NCBI RefSeq assembly: GCF_009729075.1
Contig: NZ_VTGY01000020.1
Span: forward strand, 1 to 64,000
From: Mycolicibacterium sp. CBMA 226
GTDB lineage: Bacteria; Actinomycetota; Actinomycetes; Mycobacteriales; Mycobacteriaceae
Reading direction: 5' to 3'
DNA: 64,000 bases
Each line of letters opens with the position of its first letter. Within the stretch, counting starts at the first letter, position 1. The notes under the pieces are model-generated. The model was not told the DNA's origin. It saw only the letters and a list, made by a program, of their open reading frames with translations, and did not search any database. Of the stretch, positions 36,017-43,890 are shown piece after piece. Both the position numbers and the translations under genes were made by a program.

Positions 36017-37738
36017 CTAGATTTCGTCTGTCAGCCGGACCGGGGCGATCATGTCGAAGACGTCGCCCGGACCGGGATTCGACGGCGACGTCGCCCCGCC
36101 GAACTGGTCCATCACGGCCCACACCGCGTTGAGTGCGGTGGTGATCGCGCCCTCCGCCCACCCCGCCGTCCACGAGATGTCGTCCCCCGCCAGGTAGATG
36201 CCGCGATGGCGCGCGTCCAGGTCACGCTGCATGAAGTGGGTGTACAGCGTTTCCTGGTAGCGGTAGTGGCCCGGCAGGTTGGCCTTGAACGCACCCATGA
36301 AGTTGCGTTCGGTCTCCCACGACACCGTCTTGGGGGTCTCGATGATGTGGCTGCGGATGTCGACGTCCGGGTAGATCGCCTGTAGCGACTTGAGCATGAG
36401 GTCCACGCGTTCGGTTGCGCTCAGCGGCACGATCTTCCGGGAGTCGTCCTCCCACGTGTACGACAGACAGATGACGGCGGGCTTCTCGTTGCCGTCGGCG
36501 TCGAGCCCCTGATCGAGCAGATAGGTGCCGCGACTCATCCGGTCGGTCAGCGTCATCGACATGACGTCACGCCCCTGGGCGTCCTTGTCCTTCCAGAACG
36601 GGCGGTCGACCAACACGAACACCTTGGACGAGCCCATGTAGTGCGTCTGCTCGATGGCCGACCACACGTTGGGCGGGAACAGGTCGTCGTCGCAGCGAAT
36701 GTTGTTGAGCAGCATCCACGATTGGGCGGTGACGACGACGGCGGCGTAGGTGCGGGTTTCCCCATCGGCGTCGGTGATCGTGTAGCGGTTGGGATACGTC
36801 CGCCGGATGTCGGTGACCGCACCCCGGGTCTGGCCGCCGTGTAGCGATTCGAGCGAGGTGCCCGCCGGCCAGTGGACGAGGCGTTCGGGTGAGCGCTTCC
36901 ACAGCCGCAGCGGCAGCTGCTGCGAACCACCCACCACACCGCGGTGGTTGTCGTCGGCCTCGGTCAGCACCACGCGCAGGATTTCGAGCATCGAACTCGG
37001 GTAGTCGGTGTCCCAGCCACCGGTGCCGAAGCCGACCTTGCCGAAGATCTCGCGCAGCTCGAACGACTTGAAGTGGTGCGACTTCGTCAGGAAGCCCCAG
37101 AAGGTCTCGTCGTCGAGTTCGCGAACGAGCTTGCCCCACGCCGACTTCAGCGCCTGTGTGTCGCGTTCGCGGATGGCGTTCTGGATCGCGTGCAGGTCGG
37201 CGCCGTCCTCGAGCGTCATGCGCCAGGCGTCGGCCACATCGGTGAAGGCCTGCGGCAGATCACTGAGTTTCTCGGCGTAGTAGGTCTGGCCTTTGAGATC
37301 GACGACGGTGCTGGGCGCCGCGGCCGACAGCGGGTTCGGGAATTCGATGGTCTCGATGCCGACCTTGTCGAAGTACTCGTACAGCGTCGTGGAGGTGGGC
37401 GGGAACCGCATCGAACCCATTTCGGCCACCGCGTCGGGGGCGTGCTCGAACGGGATGGACCGCATGCGGCCGCCGATCTGATCAGCCTCGTACACAACGG
37501 GTTTCAGGCCCATCTTCATGAGCTCGTAGGCGGCGGTGATGCCGGCGCAGCCAGCGCCGACGATGGCGACTTCGGTGCCGTGGCGCGCGGCCGGGACGGA
37601 GCCGAGGCCGTCCGGCGAGGACACGTAGTCGTCGTACGCGAAGGGGAAGTCCGGTCCGAACATCGTTATCGGCTTGTCCGACGACCGCGGGCCGGTTTCG
37701 GACAGCTGTGTTTCTTCGATGGGCTGGGGGACAGTCAT
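36017..37738 (-). CDS. Flavin amino-acid 2-monooxygenase (tryptophan/lysine/arginine 2-monooxygenase family)
   Basis: The 573-residue FAD protein has FPFAYDDYVSSPDGLGSVPA before the dinucleotide motif VAIVGAGCAGITAAYEL (GAGCAG at 61-66). GGRMRSIPFEH and DRMSRGTYLLDQG follow. The terminal FAD motif is GIYLAGDDISWTAGWAEGA, then ALNAVWAVM. This arrangement is that of tryptophan 2-monooxygenase and Pseudomonas lysine 2-monooxygenase (DavB), which oxidatively decarboxylate an amino acid to its amide. The substrate is not provable here. The ATG at 37736-37738 overlaps the amidase stop by 4 bp, as in a davB-davA type pair. With the ureohydrolase nearby, arginine is the favoured substrate (inference); lysine is the alternative. 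A much longer open frame upstream is spurious. Confidence 0.85.
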   Translation of the reverse strand: MTVPQPIEETQLSETGPRSSDKPITMFGPDFPFAYDDYVSSPDGLGSVPAARHGTEVAIVGAGCAGITAAYELMKMGLKPVVYEADQIGGRMRSIPFEHAPDAVAEMGSMRFPPTSTTLYEYFDKVGIETIEFPNPLSAAAPSTVVDLKGQTYYAEKLSDLPQAFTDVADAWRMTLEDGADLHAIQNAIRERDTQALKSAWGKLVRELDDETFWGFLTKSHHFKSFELREIFGKVGFGTGGWDTDYPSSMLEILRVVLTEADDNHRGVVGGSQQLPLRLWKRSPERLVHWPAGTSLESLHGGQTRGAVTDIRRTYPNRYTITDADGETRTYAAVVVTAQSWMLLNNIRCDDDLFPPNVWSAIEQTHYMGSSKVFVLVDRPFWKDKDAQGRDVMSMTLTDRMSRGTYLLDQGLDADGNEKPAVICLSYTWEDDSRKIVPLSATERVDLMLKSLQAIYPDVDIRSHIIETPKTVSWETERNFMGAFKANLPGHYRYQETLYTHFMQRDLDARHRGIYLAGDDISWTAGWAEGAITTALNAVWAVMDQFGGATSPSNPGPGDVFDMIAPVRLTDEI

Positions 37739-38529
37739 CGGGTCTGGTTCTCCTGGTAGAGATCTCGGCGGCGATCGCCGAGATGGGTGTTGACGGCGCG
37801 GGACACGGCTACCGCGGCGGGATCGATGTGGGTGACGAGGAGTTCCTCCGTTCGACCACCGCGACTCAGTTCGGTCGTGTCGGGCGCGATGGTGCAGCTC
37901 AGTCCGCAGTATTCGAGGTCGTTCTCGACACCGGTGCGGTTGACGTAGGACAGGAACAGCTGACTTTCGTAGGCGCGGGCGGGCACGATGTGCGTCGCCA
38001 CGAAACTCCACGGCTCCATGAGTCCCGTTGGGACGACGAGCCATTGGGTACCCGCATCGGCGTGGGCCCGGGCGTTCTCGGGGAATTCGATGTCGTAGCA
38101 GATCAGCAGTCCGCACGTGACGCCGTCGAGCTCGAACTGCGTGACCCACTGCTCGCCTGGGCTGAACAGCTCCCGGTCGAAGCCGTAGAGGTGGGTCTTC
38201 CGGTAGTTCGCCAGGGCTCGGCCGGTGCGGTCGACGACCTGTGCGGCGTTGTACGGCTTGCCCTCTGCGGCCTCGGGATACCCGTATACGACGGCGATTC
38301 CGGTGTCGCGCGCAATTTCCTGGACCGCCCGGAAGATCGGGCCGTCCGCGGGTTCGGCGCGTTGGGCGATCTGCGTTCCGATGTTGTAGCCGGTGGCCGA
38401 CATCTCGGGTGTGACGACGATCTGGCAGCCGGCGTCGGCGGCCCGCCGGGCCGCCGACGCGATGGCACTGAGGTTCTCGGCGACGGTCCCGGATTCCTGC
38501 GGACCTTGGAACATGCCGACGGTGATCAT
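37735..38529 (-). CDS. Nitrilase-family amidase (DavA-like omega-amino/guanidino amide hydrolase)
   Basis: The 264-residue carbon-nitrogen hydrolase has the catalytic triad E42 (VTPEMSATGYNIG), K111 (NYRKTHLYG) and C144 (LLICYDIEFPENAR). Its length and segments such as VVYGYPE, LFSPGEQW and LEYCGLSC match 5-aminovaleramide amidase DavA. It would hydrolyse the amide made by the adjacent monooxygenase to the free acid. The start codon (38527-38529) directly abuts the permease stop, and its end overlaps the monooxygenase start, so all three genes are one operon. 4-guanidinobutanamide is the preferred substrate guess; 5-aminovaleramide is the alternative. Confidence 0.87.
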   Translation of the reverse strand: MITVGMFQGPQESGTVAENLSAIASAARRAADAGCQIVVTPEMSATGYNIGTQIAQRAEPADGPIFRAVQEIARDTGIAVVYGYPEAAEGKPYNAAQVVDRTGRALANYRKTHLYGFDRELFSPGEQWVTQFELDGVTCGLLICYDIEFPENARAHADAGTQWLVVPTGLMEPWSFVATHIVPARAYESQLFLSYVNRTGVENDLEYCGLSCTIAPDTTELSRGGRTEELLVTHIDPAAVAVSRAVNTHLGDRRRDLYQENQTR

Positions 38530-40044
38530 CTAGGCGGCGCCCACTCGCAGTTTGGATTTCCTGATGCTGTACCCGAAGTAGACGGCGAGACCGAGGACGC
38601 CCCAGATGCCGAACGCGATCCACGTCGCGACCGGCAGCGCCCACATCAGGTAACAGCAGAAGAGGAAGCCCAGCACCGGTGCGACGGGGAACAGCCGGAG
38701 CCGGAACGTGCGATCCAGATCGGGGCGCGTGCGCCGCAGGATGATGACGGCGATGTTGACGAGCGCGAAGGCGAAGAGGCAGCCGATCGAGGTGGCGTTC
38801 GCCAGCTCGCCGAGCGACACGAAACCGGCCAGCAGCGACACGATGACGCCGCAGATCACGATGTTCCACGTCGGCACGAAGGTCCGCGGGTTGATCTTGG
38901 CGAACAGCGCGGGCACCAGGCCGTCGACGGCCATTGTGTAGAGGATGCGGGTCTGTCCGTACTGGACGGCGAGGACGACGCTCGCAATGGCGATGACGGC
39001 GCCGACCGACAGGATGATGGCCGGTACGTTGCTGCTGGTGATGCCGCTCAGTGCGACGGCCAGGGTGGCGCCTTCGTCGGCGCTGAACTTGGTCCAGCTC
39101 ATGGCGCCCAGCGCGGCCAGCGCGACCGCCAGGTACAGCACCGTGACGATCAACAGCGACGCCATGATGGCGCGCGGCAGGTCCCGTTTCGGGTCCTTGG
39201 CCTCGTTGCCCGCCGTGGAGGCGGCGTCGAAGCCGATGTAGGAGAAGAACACCTGGGACGCCGCGGCGGAGACGCCGAGGAAACCGAGCGGCATGAACGG
39301 GGTGAGGTTCCCGGCCTTGAACGCGGTGAAGGCGACGGCGCAGAAGAACACCAGCACGACGCACTTGAGGATCACCATCGCAGTGTTGACGACGGCGGAC
39401 TCGGATGCACCCTTGAGCAGCAGGATCGAGGCGAGGACCACGATCGCGATGGCCGGCAGGTTGATGACACCACCTTCGCCGGGCGCGCCGGTGATGGCGG
39501 TGGGCAGCTCGACGCCGAACAACTGGTGGAGCAGCGTGTTGATGTAGCCGCCCCAGCCGACGGCGACCGCGGCGACCGATACGCCGTACTCGAGCATCAG
39601 GCACCAGCCGCACACCCAGGCCCAGAACTCACCCATGGTGGCGTACGCGTAGGAGTAAGAGCTTCCCGAGACGGGAATGGTGCCCGCGAGCTCGGCGTAG
39701 GACAGCGCCGAGAACAGTGCGGTGACGGCGGCGAGGATGAACGAGAGCAGGACTGCCGGACCGGCTTTCGGTACCGCGGCACCGAGGATGACGAAGATTC
39801 CGGTGCCGAGCGTCGCGCCGATGGACAGGGCGGTCAGATGGACGAAGCCCATCGACCGTTTGAGGTGCGGGCCGTCCGCCGATTCGTTGGCGGCAACGAT
39901 GTCGTCGACTGACTTCTGCGCGCTCATGGCGCGCAGAATGCCCGGCCGTGGGGCCTGGATGATGGCCAAGGGGAGCTCCGTGGAGAGGAGGGCGCGCCAC
40001 GAGATTTGTGACTCGCGTAACAGAGTGCGGTACATCACTCCCAT
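38530..40044 (-). CDS. APC-superfamily amino acid permease (cationic amino acid type)
   Basis: The 504-residue protein has 12 or more hydrophobic segments. The APC signature is ALSIGATLGTGIFVILGAA (about residues 72-90). YAELAGTIPVSGSSYSYAYATMGEFWAWVCGWCLMLEYG is typical of cationic amino acid transporters, and SYIGFDAASTAGNEAKDPKRDLPRAI follows. It would import the amino acid used by the downstream monooxygenase. The ATG at 40042-40044 was chosen; another in-frame ATG lies 3 codons in. It is first in a minus-strand operon, divergent from the NCS1 permease, with a candidate operator 24 bp upstream. Confidence 0.9.
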   Translation of the reverse strand: MGVMYRTLLRESQISWRALLSTELPLAIIQAPRPGILRAMSAQKSVDDIVAANESADGPHLKRSMGFVHLTALSIGATLGTGIFVILGAAVPKAGPAVLLSFILAAVTALFSALSYAELAGTIPVSGSSYSYAYATMGEFWAWVCGWCLMLEYGVSVAAVAVGWGGYINTLLHQLFGVELPTAITGAPGEGGVINLPAIAIVVLASILLLKGASESAVVNTAMVILKCVVLVFFCAVAFTAFKAGNLTPFMPLGFLGVSAAASQVFFSYIGFDAASTAGNEAKDPKRDLPRAIMASLLIVTVLYLAVALAALGAMSWTKFSADEGATLAVALSGITSSNVPAIILSVGAVIAIASVVLAVQYGQTRILYTMAVDGLVPALFAKINPRTFVPTWNIVICGVIVSLLAGFVSLGELANATSIGCLFAFALVNIAVIILRRTRPDLDRTFRLRLFPVAPVLGFLFCCYLMWALPVATWIAFGIWGVLGLAVYFGYSIRKSKLRVGAA

Positions 40045-40067
40045 CTGTCAACATGTGGAGTGAGCTA

Positions 40068-40083
40068 GGAAACAATTGTTGCC
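40068..40083. promoter_or_regulatory. Candidate XRE-cupin operator, site A
   Basis: GGAAACAATTGTTGCC contains the perfect palindrome AACAATTGTT. It lies in the divergent APC permease / NCS1 permease gap and overlaps the -35 of the NCS1 promoter. The same GGAAACAA-N2-GTTG pattern recurs upstream of the regulator and ureohydrolase genes. Confidence 0.65.
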
Positions 40084-40107
40084 TTTCGCGACACCAATGC
40101 CTACCCT
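40079..40107 (+). promoter_or_regulatory. Candidate promoter of the NCS1 permease gene
   Basis: TTGCCT (40079-40084) and TACCCT (40102-40107) are separated by 17 bp, the ideal spacing for the housekeeping sigma factor. The predicted start near 40114 leaves a 30-nt leader with AAAGGGG before the ATG. Confidence 0.6.
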
Positions 40108-40143
40108 AGGGCCAGTGATCTGAGCCACATCAAAGGGGATGCC

Positions 40144-41547
40144 ATGGCAGGTGCAATCGAGACCCGGTCCATCGACTGGATCCCGACCCGGGAACGCAGG
40201 GGCAAGGTGCACCACCAGGCGCCGTTCTGGTTCACCGGGAATTTCGTTTTGACCACCATGGTCACGGGCTTCCTCGGGCCGGCCAACGGCTTGCCCGCCG
40301 GGTGGTCGGTGCTGGCCGCGGTTGCGGGTGCCTGCTTCGGGACGCTCTTCATGTGTTTCCACGCCAACCAGGGACCCACGATGGGCCTGCCGCAGATGAT
40401 CCAGTCGCGCGCGCAGTTCGGTTCGCGTGGCGCGCTCGTCCCGTTCGTCGCCGTCATCTTCGTCTACATCGGCTTCAACGTGTTCAACACGATCCTGGCC
40501 ACGTCCGGCTTCAAGACGGTCTTCGCCGGCCCGAACTGGCTCTGGTATCTCGGGCTGATGGTGGCCGCCATCGTGATCGCGGTGGTCGGCTTCGATCTGA
40601 TGATGGTCGTGCAGCGGTGGCTGACCTATCTCCTGATCGTCGTGTTCGGCGTCCTCACCGTCTACGCATTGTCGACATTGCACCTCAATGCGGCGGTTCC
40701 CGACGGCGGCAAGTTCTCGCTCACGGTGTTCCTGATGCAGTTCGCCGCGGCGGCCGGATACCAGATTTCGTATGCGGTGTATGTCTCCGACTACTCGCGG
40801 TACCTGCCGGAGAACACCTCGGCGAAGCACGTCATCTGGTGGACGTATCTGGGTGCCGCGGGTTCGTCGGTGTGGCTGATGTCGCTCGGCGCGGTGCTGG
40901 CGTCGGCGCTGCCGACCCCGGACGCGATCGTCTCGATCCAGACCGTCGGCAACCAATTACTGCCTGGCTTCGGCACTTTCACCGTCGTGGTGGCGTCGAT
41001 CGCCCTGGTGACCATCATGTCCGTCAACGCCTACGGGGCGAGCCTGACGAGTATGAGCGCCCTGGATGCTTTCCGGCCGATCACGCCGACGGTGCGACTG
41101 CGGGTGCTCGGCATCGCGCTCACGTCGTTCGTCGCCTTCGTCGTCGCGCTGTCGCTGCCCGAGGGCTACCTCGAGTCGTTCAATACGTTCGTGCTGCTGA
41201 TGCTGTACTTCCTGATCCCGTGGACGGCCGTCAATCTGGTCGACTTCTATTTCGTTCGGCGCGGCCACTATTCGATCGTCGACATCTTCCGGCCGGACGG
41301 GATCTACGGCCGGTGGTCGTGGCGCGGACTGGCGGCGTACTTCATCGGCATGGTCTCGATGGTGCCGTTCGTCTCACTGCACTTCTACGACGGTCCGATC
41401 GCCAAGATGCTTGGGGGAGTGGACATCTCGTTCATCATCGGGCTGGCGGTATCCGGGCTCGCGTATTACGTGCTGACCCGTGGCGTGGACCTGGCGCCCG
41501 AGCATGCCGCCGTCGAGCGCAGTCGCGCGGAGTTGACCGCCGCGTAG
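40144..41547 (+). CDS. NCS1-family permease (purine-cytosine permease type)
   Basis: The 467-residue protein has about 12 hydrophobic segments. It starts TRSIDWIPTRERRGKVHHQAPFWFTGNFVLTTMVTGFLGP, the N-terminal pattern of NCS1 transporters. It has MGLPQMIQSRAQFGSRG and SYAVYVSDYSRYLPE, both conserved in the family. Classical substrates are cytosine, allantoin, hydantoins and thiamine. Here the neighbouring ureohydrolase and shared operator suggest uptake of a guanidino compound (inference). The ATG at 40144 follows AAAGGGGATGCC. Its stop lies 3 bp from the stop of the convergent regulator. Confidence 0.9.
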   Translation: MAGAIETRSIDWIPTRERRGKVHHQAPFWFTGNFVLTTMVTGFLGPANGLPAGWSVLAAVAGACFGTLFMCFHANQGPTMGLPQMIQSRAQFGSRGALVPFVAVIFVYIGFNVFNTILATSGFKTVFAGPNWLWYLGLMVAAIVIAVVGFDLMMVVQRWLTYLLIVVFGVLTVYALSTLHLNAAVPDGGKFSLTVFLMQFAAAAGYQISYAVYVSDYSRYLPENTSAKHVIWWTYLGAAGSSVWLMSLGAVLASALPTPDAIVSIQTVGNQLLPGFGTFTVVVASIALVTIMSVNAYGASLTSMSALDAFRPITPTVRLRVLGIALTSFVAFVVALSLPEGYLESFNTFVLLMLYFLIPWTAVNLVDFYFVRRGHYSIVDIFRPDGIYGRWSWRGLAAYFIGMVSMVPFVSLHFYDGPIAKMLGGVDISFIIGLAVSGLAYYVLTRGVDLAPEHAAVERSRAELTAA

Positions 41548-41550
41548 CGG

Positions 41551-42150
41551 CTATTCGGCGGCCTCAGCCAGGCGCCGGTGCGCCAGGGCCGGGGTCAGCA
41601 CCCACAACACCTTCGCGCCGGACTGCTCGTCGGCGTGGAAGGCGTGCGGACGGTCCGCCTCGAAGGTCAGCGCATCGCCCCGATCGAGGGTGATGCGGCT
41701 GCCGTTGCCTTCGACGAAGTCGATGTGCAGCCGGCCCTCGATGACCATGGCGAACTCCACCTCGGCCGGCAGGGAGTAGGTGTCGCTGCCGCTGCCGCCG
41801 CCGGGCGCGATGTCGCTCAGCAGCACCTGGAAGCGTCGCTCGCCCGTCGGCGTCAGCTGGAACTCGGTCATTTGCGTGCCGCCGAACTCGATGGGCGGGT
41901 ACTCGCCGGCGCGGACCACCTCGCCGACGGGCGTTTCGTCGAACAGGGAACCCACCTGGAGTTCCAGTGCCTCGCAGATGCGGATGAGCGCGGCGACGGA
42001 CGCGTTGGACTGTCCGCGTTCGACCTTCGACAGGTAGCCCTTGGTCACCCCGCTCGCGGCGGCGAGTTCGTCGAGGGTCATGCGCTTGGCGCTGCGGGCG
42101 GCCTTCAACCGTGCGGCGATGGTGAGTTGCGTTGCCGGCGAACCGCCCAC
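41551..42150 (-). CDS. XRE-family regulator with cupin sensor domain
   Basis: The 199-residue protein has an N-terminal HTH (ARLKAARSAKRMTLDELAAASGVTKGYLSKVERGQ, about residues 13-47). A C-terminal cupin beta-barrel follows (about 105-190: FQVLLSDIAPGGGSG, EVEFAMVIEGRLHIDF, RPHAFHADEQ). Regulators of this build often sense a small nitrogenous metabolite and control polyamine or amino acid catabolism, as PuuR does. The GTG at 42148-42150 follows AGGAGGAAATC. It is divergent from the ureohydrolase gene, with candidate operators B and C between them, and is the likely controller of the island. Confidence 0.92.
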   Translation of the reverse strand: MGGSPATQLTIAARLKAARSAKRMTLDELAAASGVTKGYLSKVERGQSNASVAALIRICEALELQVGSLFDETPVGEVVRAGEYPPIEFGGTQMTEFQLTPTGERRFQVLLSDIAPGGGSGSDTYSLPAEVEFAMVIEGRLHIDFVEGNGSRITLDRGDALTFEADRPHAFHADEQSGAKVLWVLTPALAHRRLAEAAE

Positions 42151-42162
42151 GATTTCCTCCTA

Positions 42163-42211
42163 GGAAACAAAGGTTGACAATAATTCTACTGCCGGAAACA
42201 ATGAGACCCAA
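42163..42211. promoter_or_regulatory. Overlapping divergent promoters with XRE-cupin operators B and C
   Basis: Site B GGAAACAAAGGTTGAC (42163-42178) and site C GGAAACAATGAGAC (42194-42207) start 31 bp apart, about three helical turns. Plus-strand promoter: TTGACA (42174-42179), 17 bp, AACAAT (42197-42202) for the ureohydrolase. Minus-strand promoter: TTGGGT (42211-42206), 17 bp, TAGAAT (42188-42183) for the regulator. Site B covers the plus -35 and site C covers the plus -10. Confidence 0.65.
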
Positions 42212-42238
42212 GCCACACGCCACGACTTTGGAGAACTG

Positions 42239-43249
42239 ATGAGCTTCGACCGGTACATCACCACCACCGCGCCCGACGGCCGCGAGATCGTCGGCCAGGT
42301 CGATGCGAGTCGCTTCCCGCGCTACGCCGAACCGACGACGTTCGCGCGCGTGCCGCGCCTGGACCAGGTGTCCGCACCCGACGTCACGATCCTCGGCGTC
42401 CCGTTCGACTCCGGCGTGTCCTACCGCCCGGGCGCGCGCTTCGGCCCGGGCCACATCCGTGCCGCGTCCAAGCTGCTGCGGCCCTACAACCAGGCGCTCG
42501 ACGTGTCGCCGTTCGCCAATCAGCAGGTCGCCGACGCCGGCGACATCGGCGTCAACCCGTTCAACATCAACGAGGCCATCGAGACCATCGACACCGAGGT
42601 GACCGCACTGCGCAAGGACGGCAGTGCCGTGCTGACGCTCGGCGGCGACCACACCATCGCGCTGCCGATCCTGCGGTCGCTGCATCGCGATCACGGACCG
42701 ATCGCCGTGCTGCATTTCGACGCCCACCTCGACACCTGGGACACCTACTTCGGCGCCGCCTACACCCACGGCACCCCGTTCCGCCGGGCCAGCGAAGAGG
42801 GCCTCATCGACATGGAGCGCTCGCTGCACATGGGTATCCGCGGGCCGCTGTACAGCAAGAAGGACCTCGAGGACGACGCGATTCTCGGCTTCCAGGTCAT
42901 CCGGTCCGACGACTACCAGGTCGACGGCCTGGCGAGCGTGCGCGAGCGCATGGTCAAACGCCTGGCCGGCGGGGGCGAGCGCAGCGACGGGAAAAACGGT
43001 GCCCCGGTCTACGTCTCGGTGGACATCGATGTGCTCGACCCGGCGCACGCGCCCGGCACCGGGACGCCGGAGGCCGGCGGACTGACGTCGCGTGAACTGC
43101 TGCATTCGCTGCGTTCGCTGACGGGCCTGAACGTCGTCGGCGCGGACATCGTCGAGGTGTCGCCGGCGTACGACCACGCCGAGCTGACCGGAATCGCGGC
43201 CGCGCACGTCGGCTATGAGCTGCTGTCGGTGATGAGCGCGAACCGTTAA
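42239..43249 (+). CDS. Ureohydrolase (guanidinobutyrase/agmatinase family)
   Basis: The 336-residue arginase-superfamily enzyme has the binuclear metal ligands in LGGDHT (H138), HFDAHLD (D161, H163, D165) and SVDIDVLDP (D262, D264). GVSYRPGARFGPGHIR and HAPGTGTPEAGGLT are substrate-loop segments. Family members release urea from guanidino compounds: agmatine, 4-guanidinobutanoate or 3-guanidinopropanoate, and some relatives hydrolyse guanidine itself. The linked monooxygenase and amidase favour 4-guanidinobutanoate, giving GABA plus urea. The ATG at 42239 follows TTGGAGAACTG. Residues 247-252 (ERSDGK) are encoded by a short repeat also found between ripA and ripB, which looks like a recent insertion into a surface loop. 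Confidence 0.9.
   Translation: MSFDRYITTTAPDGREIVGQVDASRFPRYAEPTTFARVPRLDQVSAPDVTILGVPFDSGVSYRPGARFGPGHIRAASKLLRPYNQALDVSPFANQQVADAGDIGVNPFNINEAIETIDTEVTALRKDGSAVLTLGGDHTIALPILRSLHRDHGPIAVLHFDAHLDTWDTYFGAAYTHGTPFRRASEEGLIDMERSLHMGIRGPLYSKKDLEDDAILGFQVIRSDDYQVDGLASVRERMVKRLAGGGERSDGKNGAPVYVSVDIDVLDPAHAPGTGTPEAGGLTSRELLHSLRSLTGLNVVGADIVEVSPAYDHAELTGIAAAHVGYELLSVMSANR
42974..42996 (+). repeat. Short dispersed repeat, copy inside the ureohydrolase gene
   Basis: A 23-bp sequence beginning GGCGAGCGCAGCGACGGGAA matches the copy at 49202-49224 at 21 of 23 positions. It sits in frame in a glycine-rich loop just before the metal-binding VDIDVLD. Confidence 0.6.
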
Positions 43250-43261
43250 AGGGCTGCGCCG

Positions 43262-43828
43262 CTAGGGCTTACGGCGCACCGAGGCCTCGACGATGTCGAG
43301 GACGGCCGCCAGGTCCTCGCCGGTCTGCCCCGAGGCGAGCCGCGCGATGAGGCCGTCGAGCACCAGGTCGAGATAGATGTGCAGGACTTCGGTGGGCACG
43401 TCGTCACGCAGCGTGCCGGCGGCCTTTTTCCGCTCCAGGCGCGCGATGGTGGCCTGGTTGAGTTCCTCGTATCGCTGCTGCCACTCGGCGCGGAACTCGG
43501 CGTCGGTGCGCAGCCGCCGGGCGATCTCCAGCCGGGTGCCCAGCCACTGGTAGTTGTCCGGCTTGGCGAGCATGTTCCGCATGACCTGCACGAGGCCGTC
43601 CTTCTCGACGGTCTCGGCCATCCGCTCGCCGTCTTCCTCGGCGAGCGCGAAGAACAGCGCGTCCTTGTCGCGGAAATGGTGGAAGATCGCGCCGCGCGAC
43701 ATCGCGGTGGCTTCCTCGAGCAGCCGCACGGTCGCACCTTCGTACCCGAACTCGGAAAAACAGCGTCGGGCGCCGTCGAGGATCTGCGCTCGACGGGCGG
43801 CGAGATGATCGTCGCTTACTTTGGGCAC
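43262..43828 (-). CDS. acnR: TetR-family repressor of aconitase, AcnR-like
   Basis: The 188-residue regulator has the TetR HTH at residues about 12-58 (RRAQILDGARRCFSEFGYEGATVRLLEEATAMSRGAIFHHF) and an all-helical ligand domain. It lies directly downstream of acn on the same strand, the arrangement of Corynebacterium AcnR and of Rv1474c. AcnR represses acn. The GTG at 43826-43828 lies inside an inverted repeat that also covers its ribosome-binding site (AGGAG). A near-consensus AcnR box lies upstream of acn, supporting the assignment. Confidence 0.88.
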   Translation of the reverse strand: MPKVSDDHLAARRAQILDGARRCFSEFGYEGATVRLLEEATAMSRGAIFHHFRDKDALFFALAEEDGERMAETVEKDGLVQVMRNMLAKPDNYQWLGTRLEIARRLRTDAEFRAEWQQRYEELNQATIARLERKKAAGTLRDDVPTEVLHIYLDLVLDGLIARLASGQTGEDLAAVLDIVEASVRRKP

Positions 43829-43845
43829 CAGGACTCCTACTGGTG
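43826..43845. promoter_or_regulatory. Inverted repeat over the acnR start and ribosome-binding site
   Basis: CACCAG-N8-CTGGTG spans the acnR start codon and its AGGAG. It could be an operator or an RNA hairpin that hides the start. Confidence 0.4.
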
Positions 43846-43879
43846 TTCGGTTGGGCAGCCTGAGAGCTGCCCAACCGAA
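43846..43879 (-). terminator. Hairpin between acn and acnR
   Basis: TTCGGTTGGGCAGC (43846-43859) pairs perfectly over 14 bp with 43866-43879, loop of 6 nt, 11 bp after the acn stop. There is no T-tract, so it may attenuate or process the transcript between acn and acnR instead of ending it fully. Confidence 0.7.
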
Positions 43880-43890
43880 TCAGCCAGCTA

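Noticed and set aside
36017..39613. 1198-codon frame suggesting a fusion extending the monooxygenase upstream
   Set aside because: The upstream part is another frame of the amidase and permease genes. The real monooxygenase starts at 37738 with a 4-bp overlap, and the N-terminal extension is basic low-complexity sequence.
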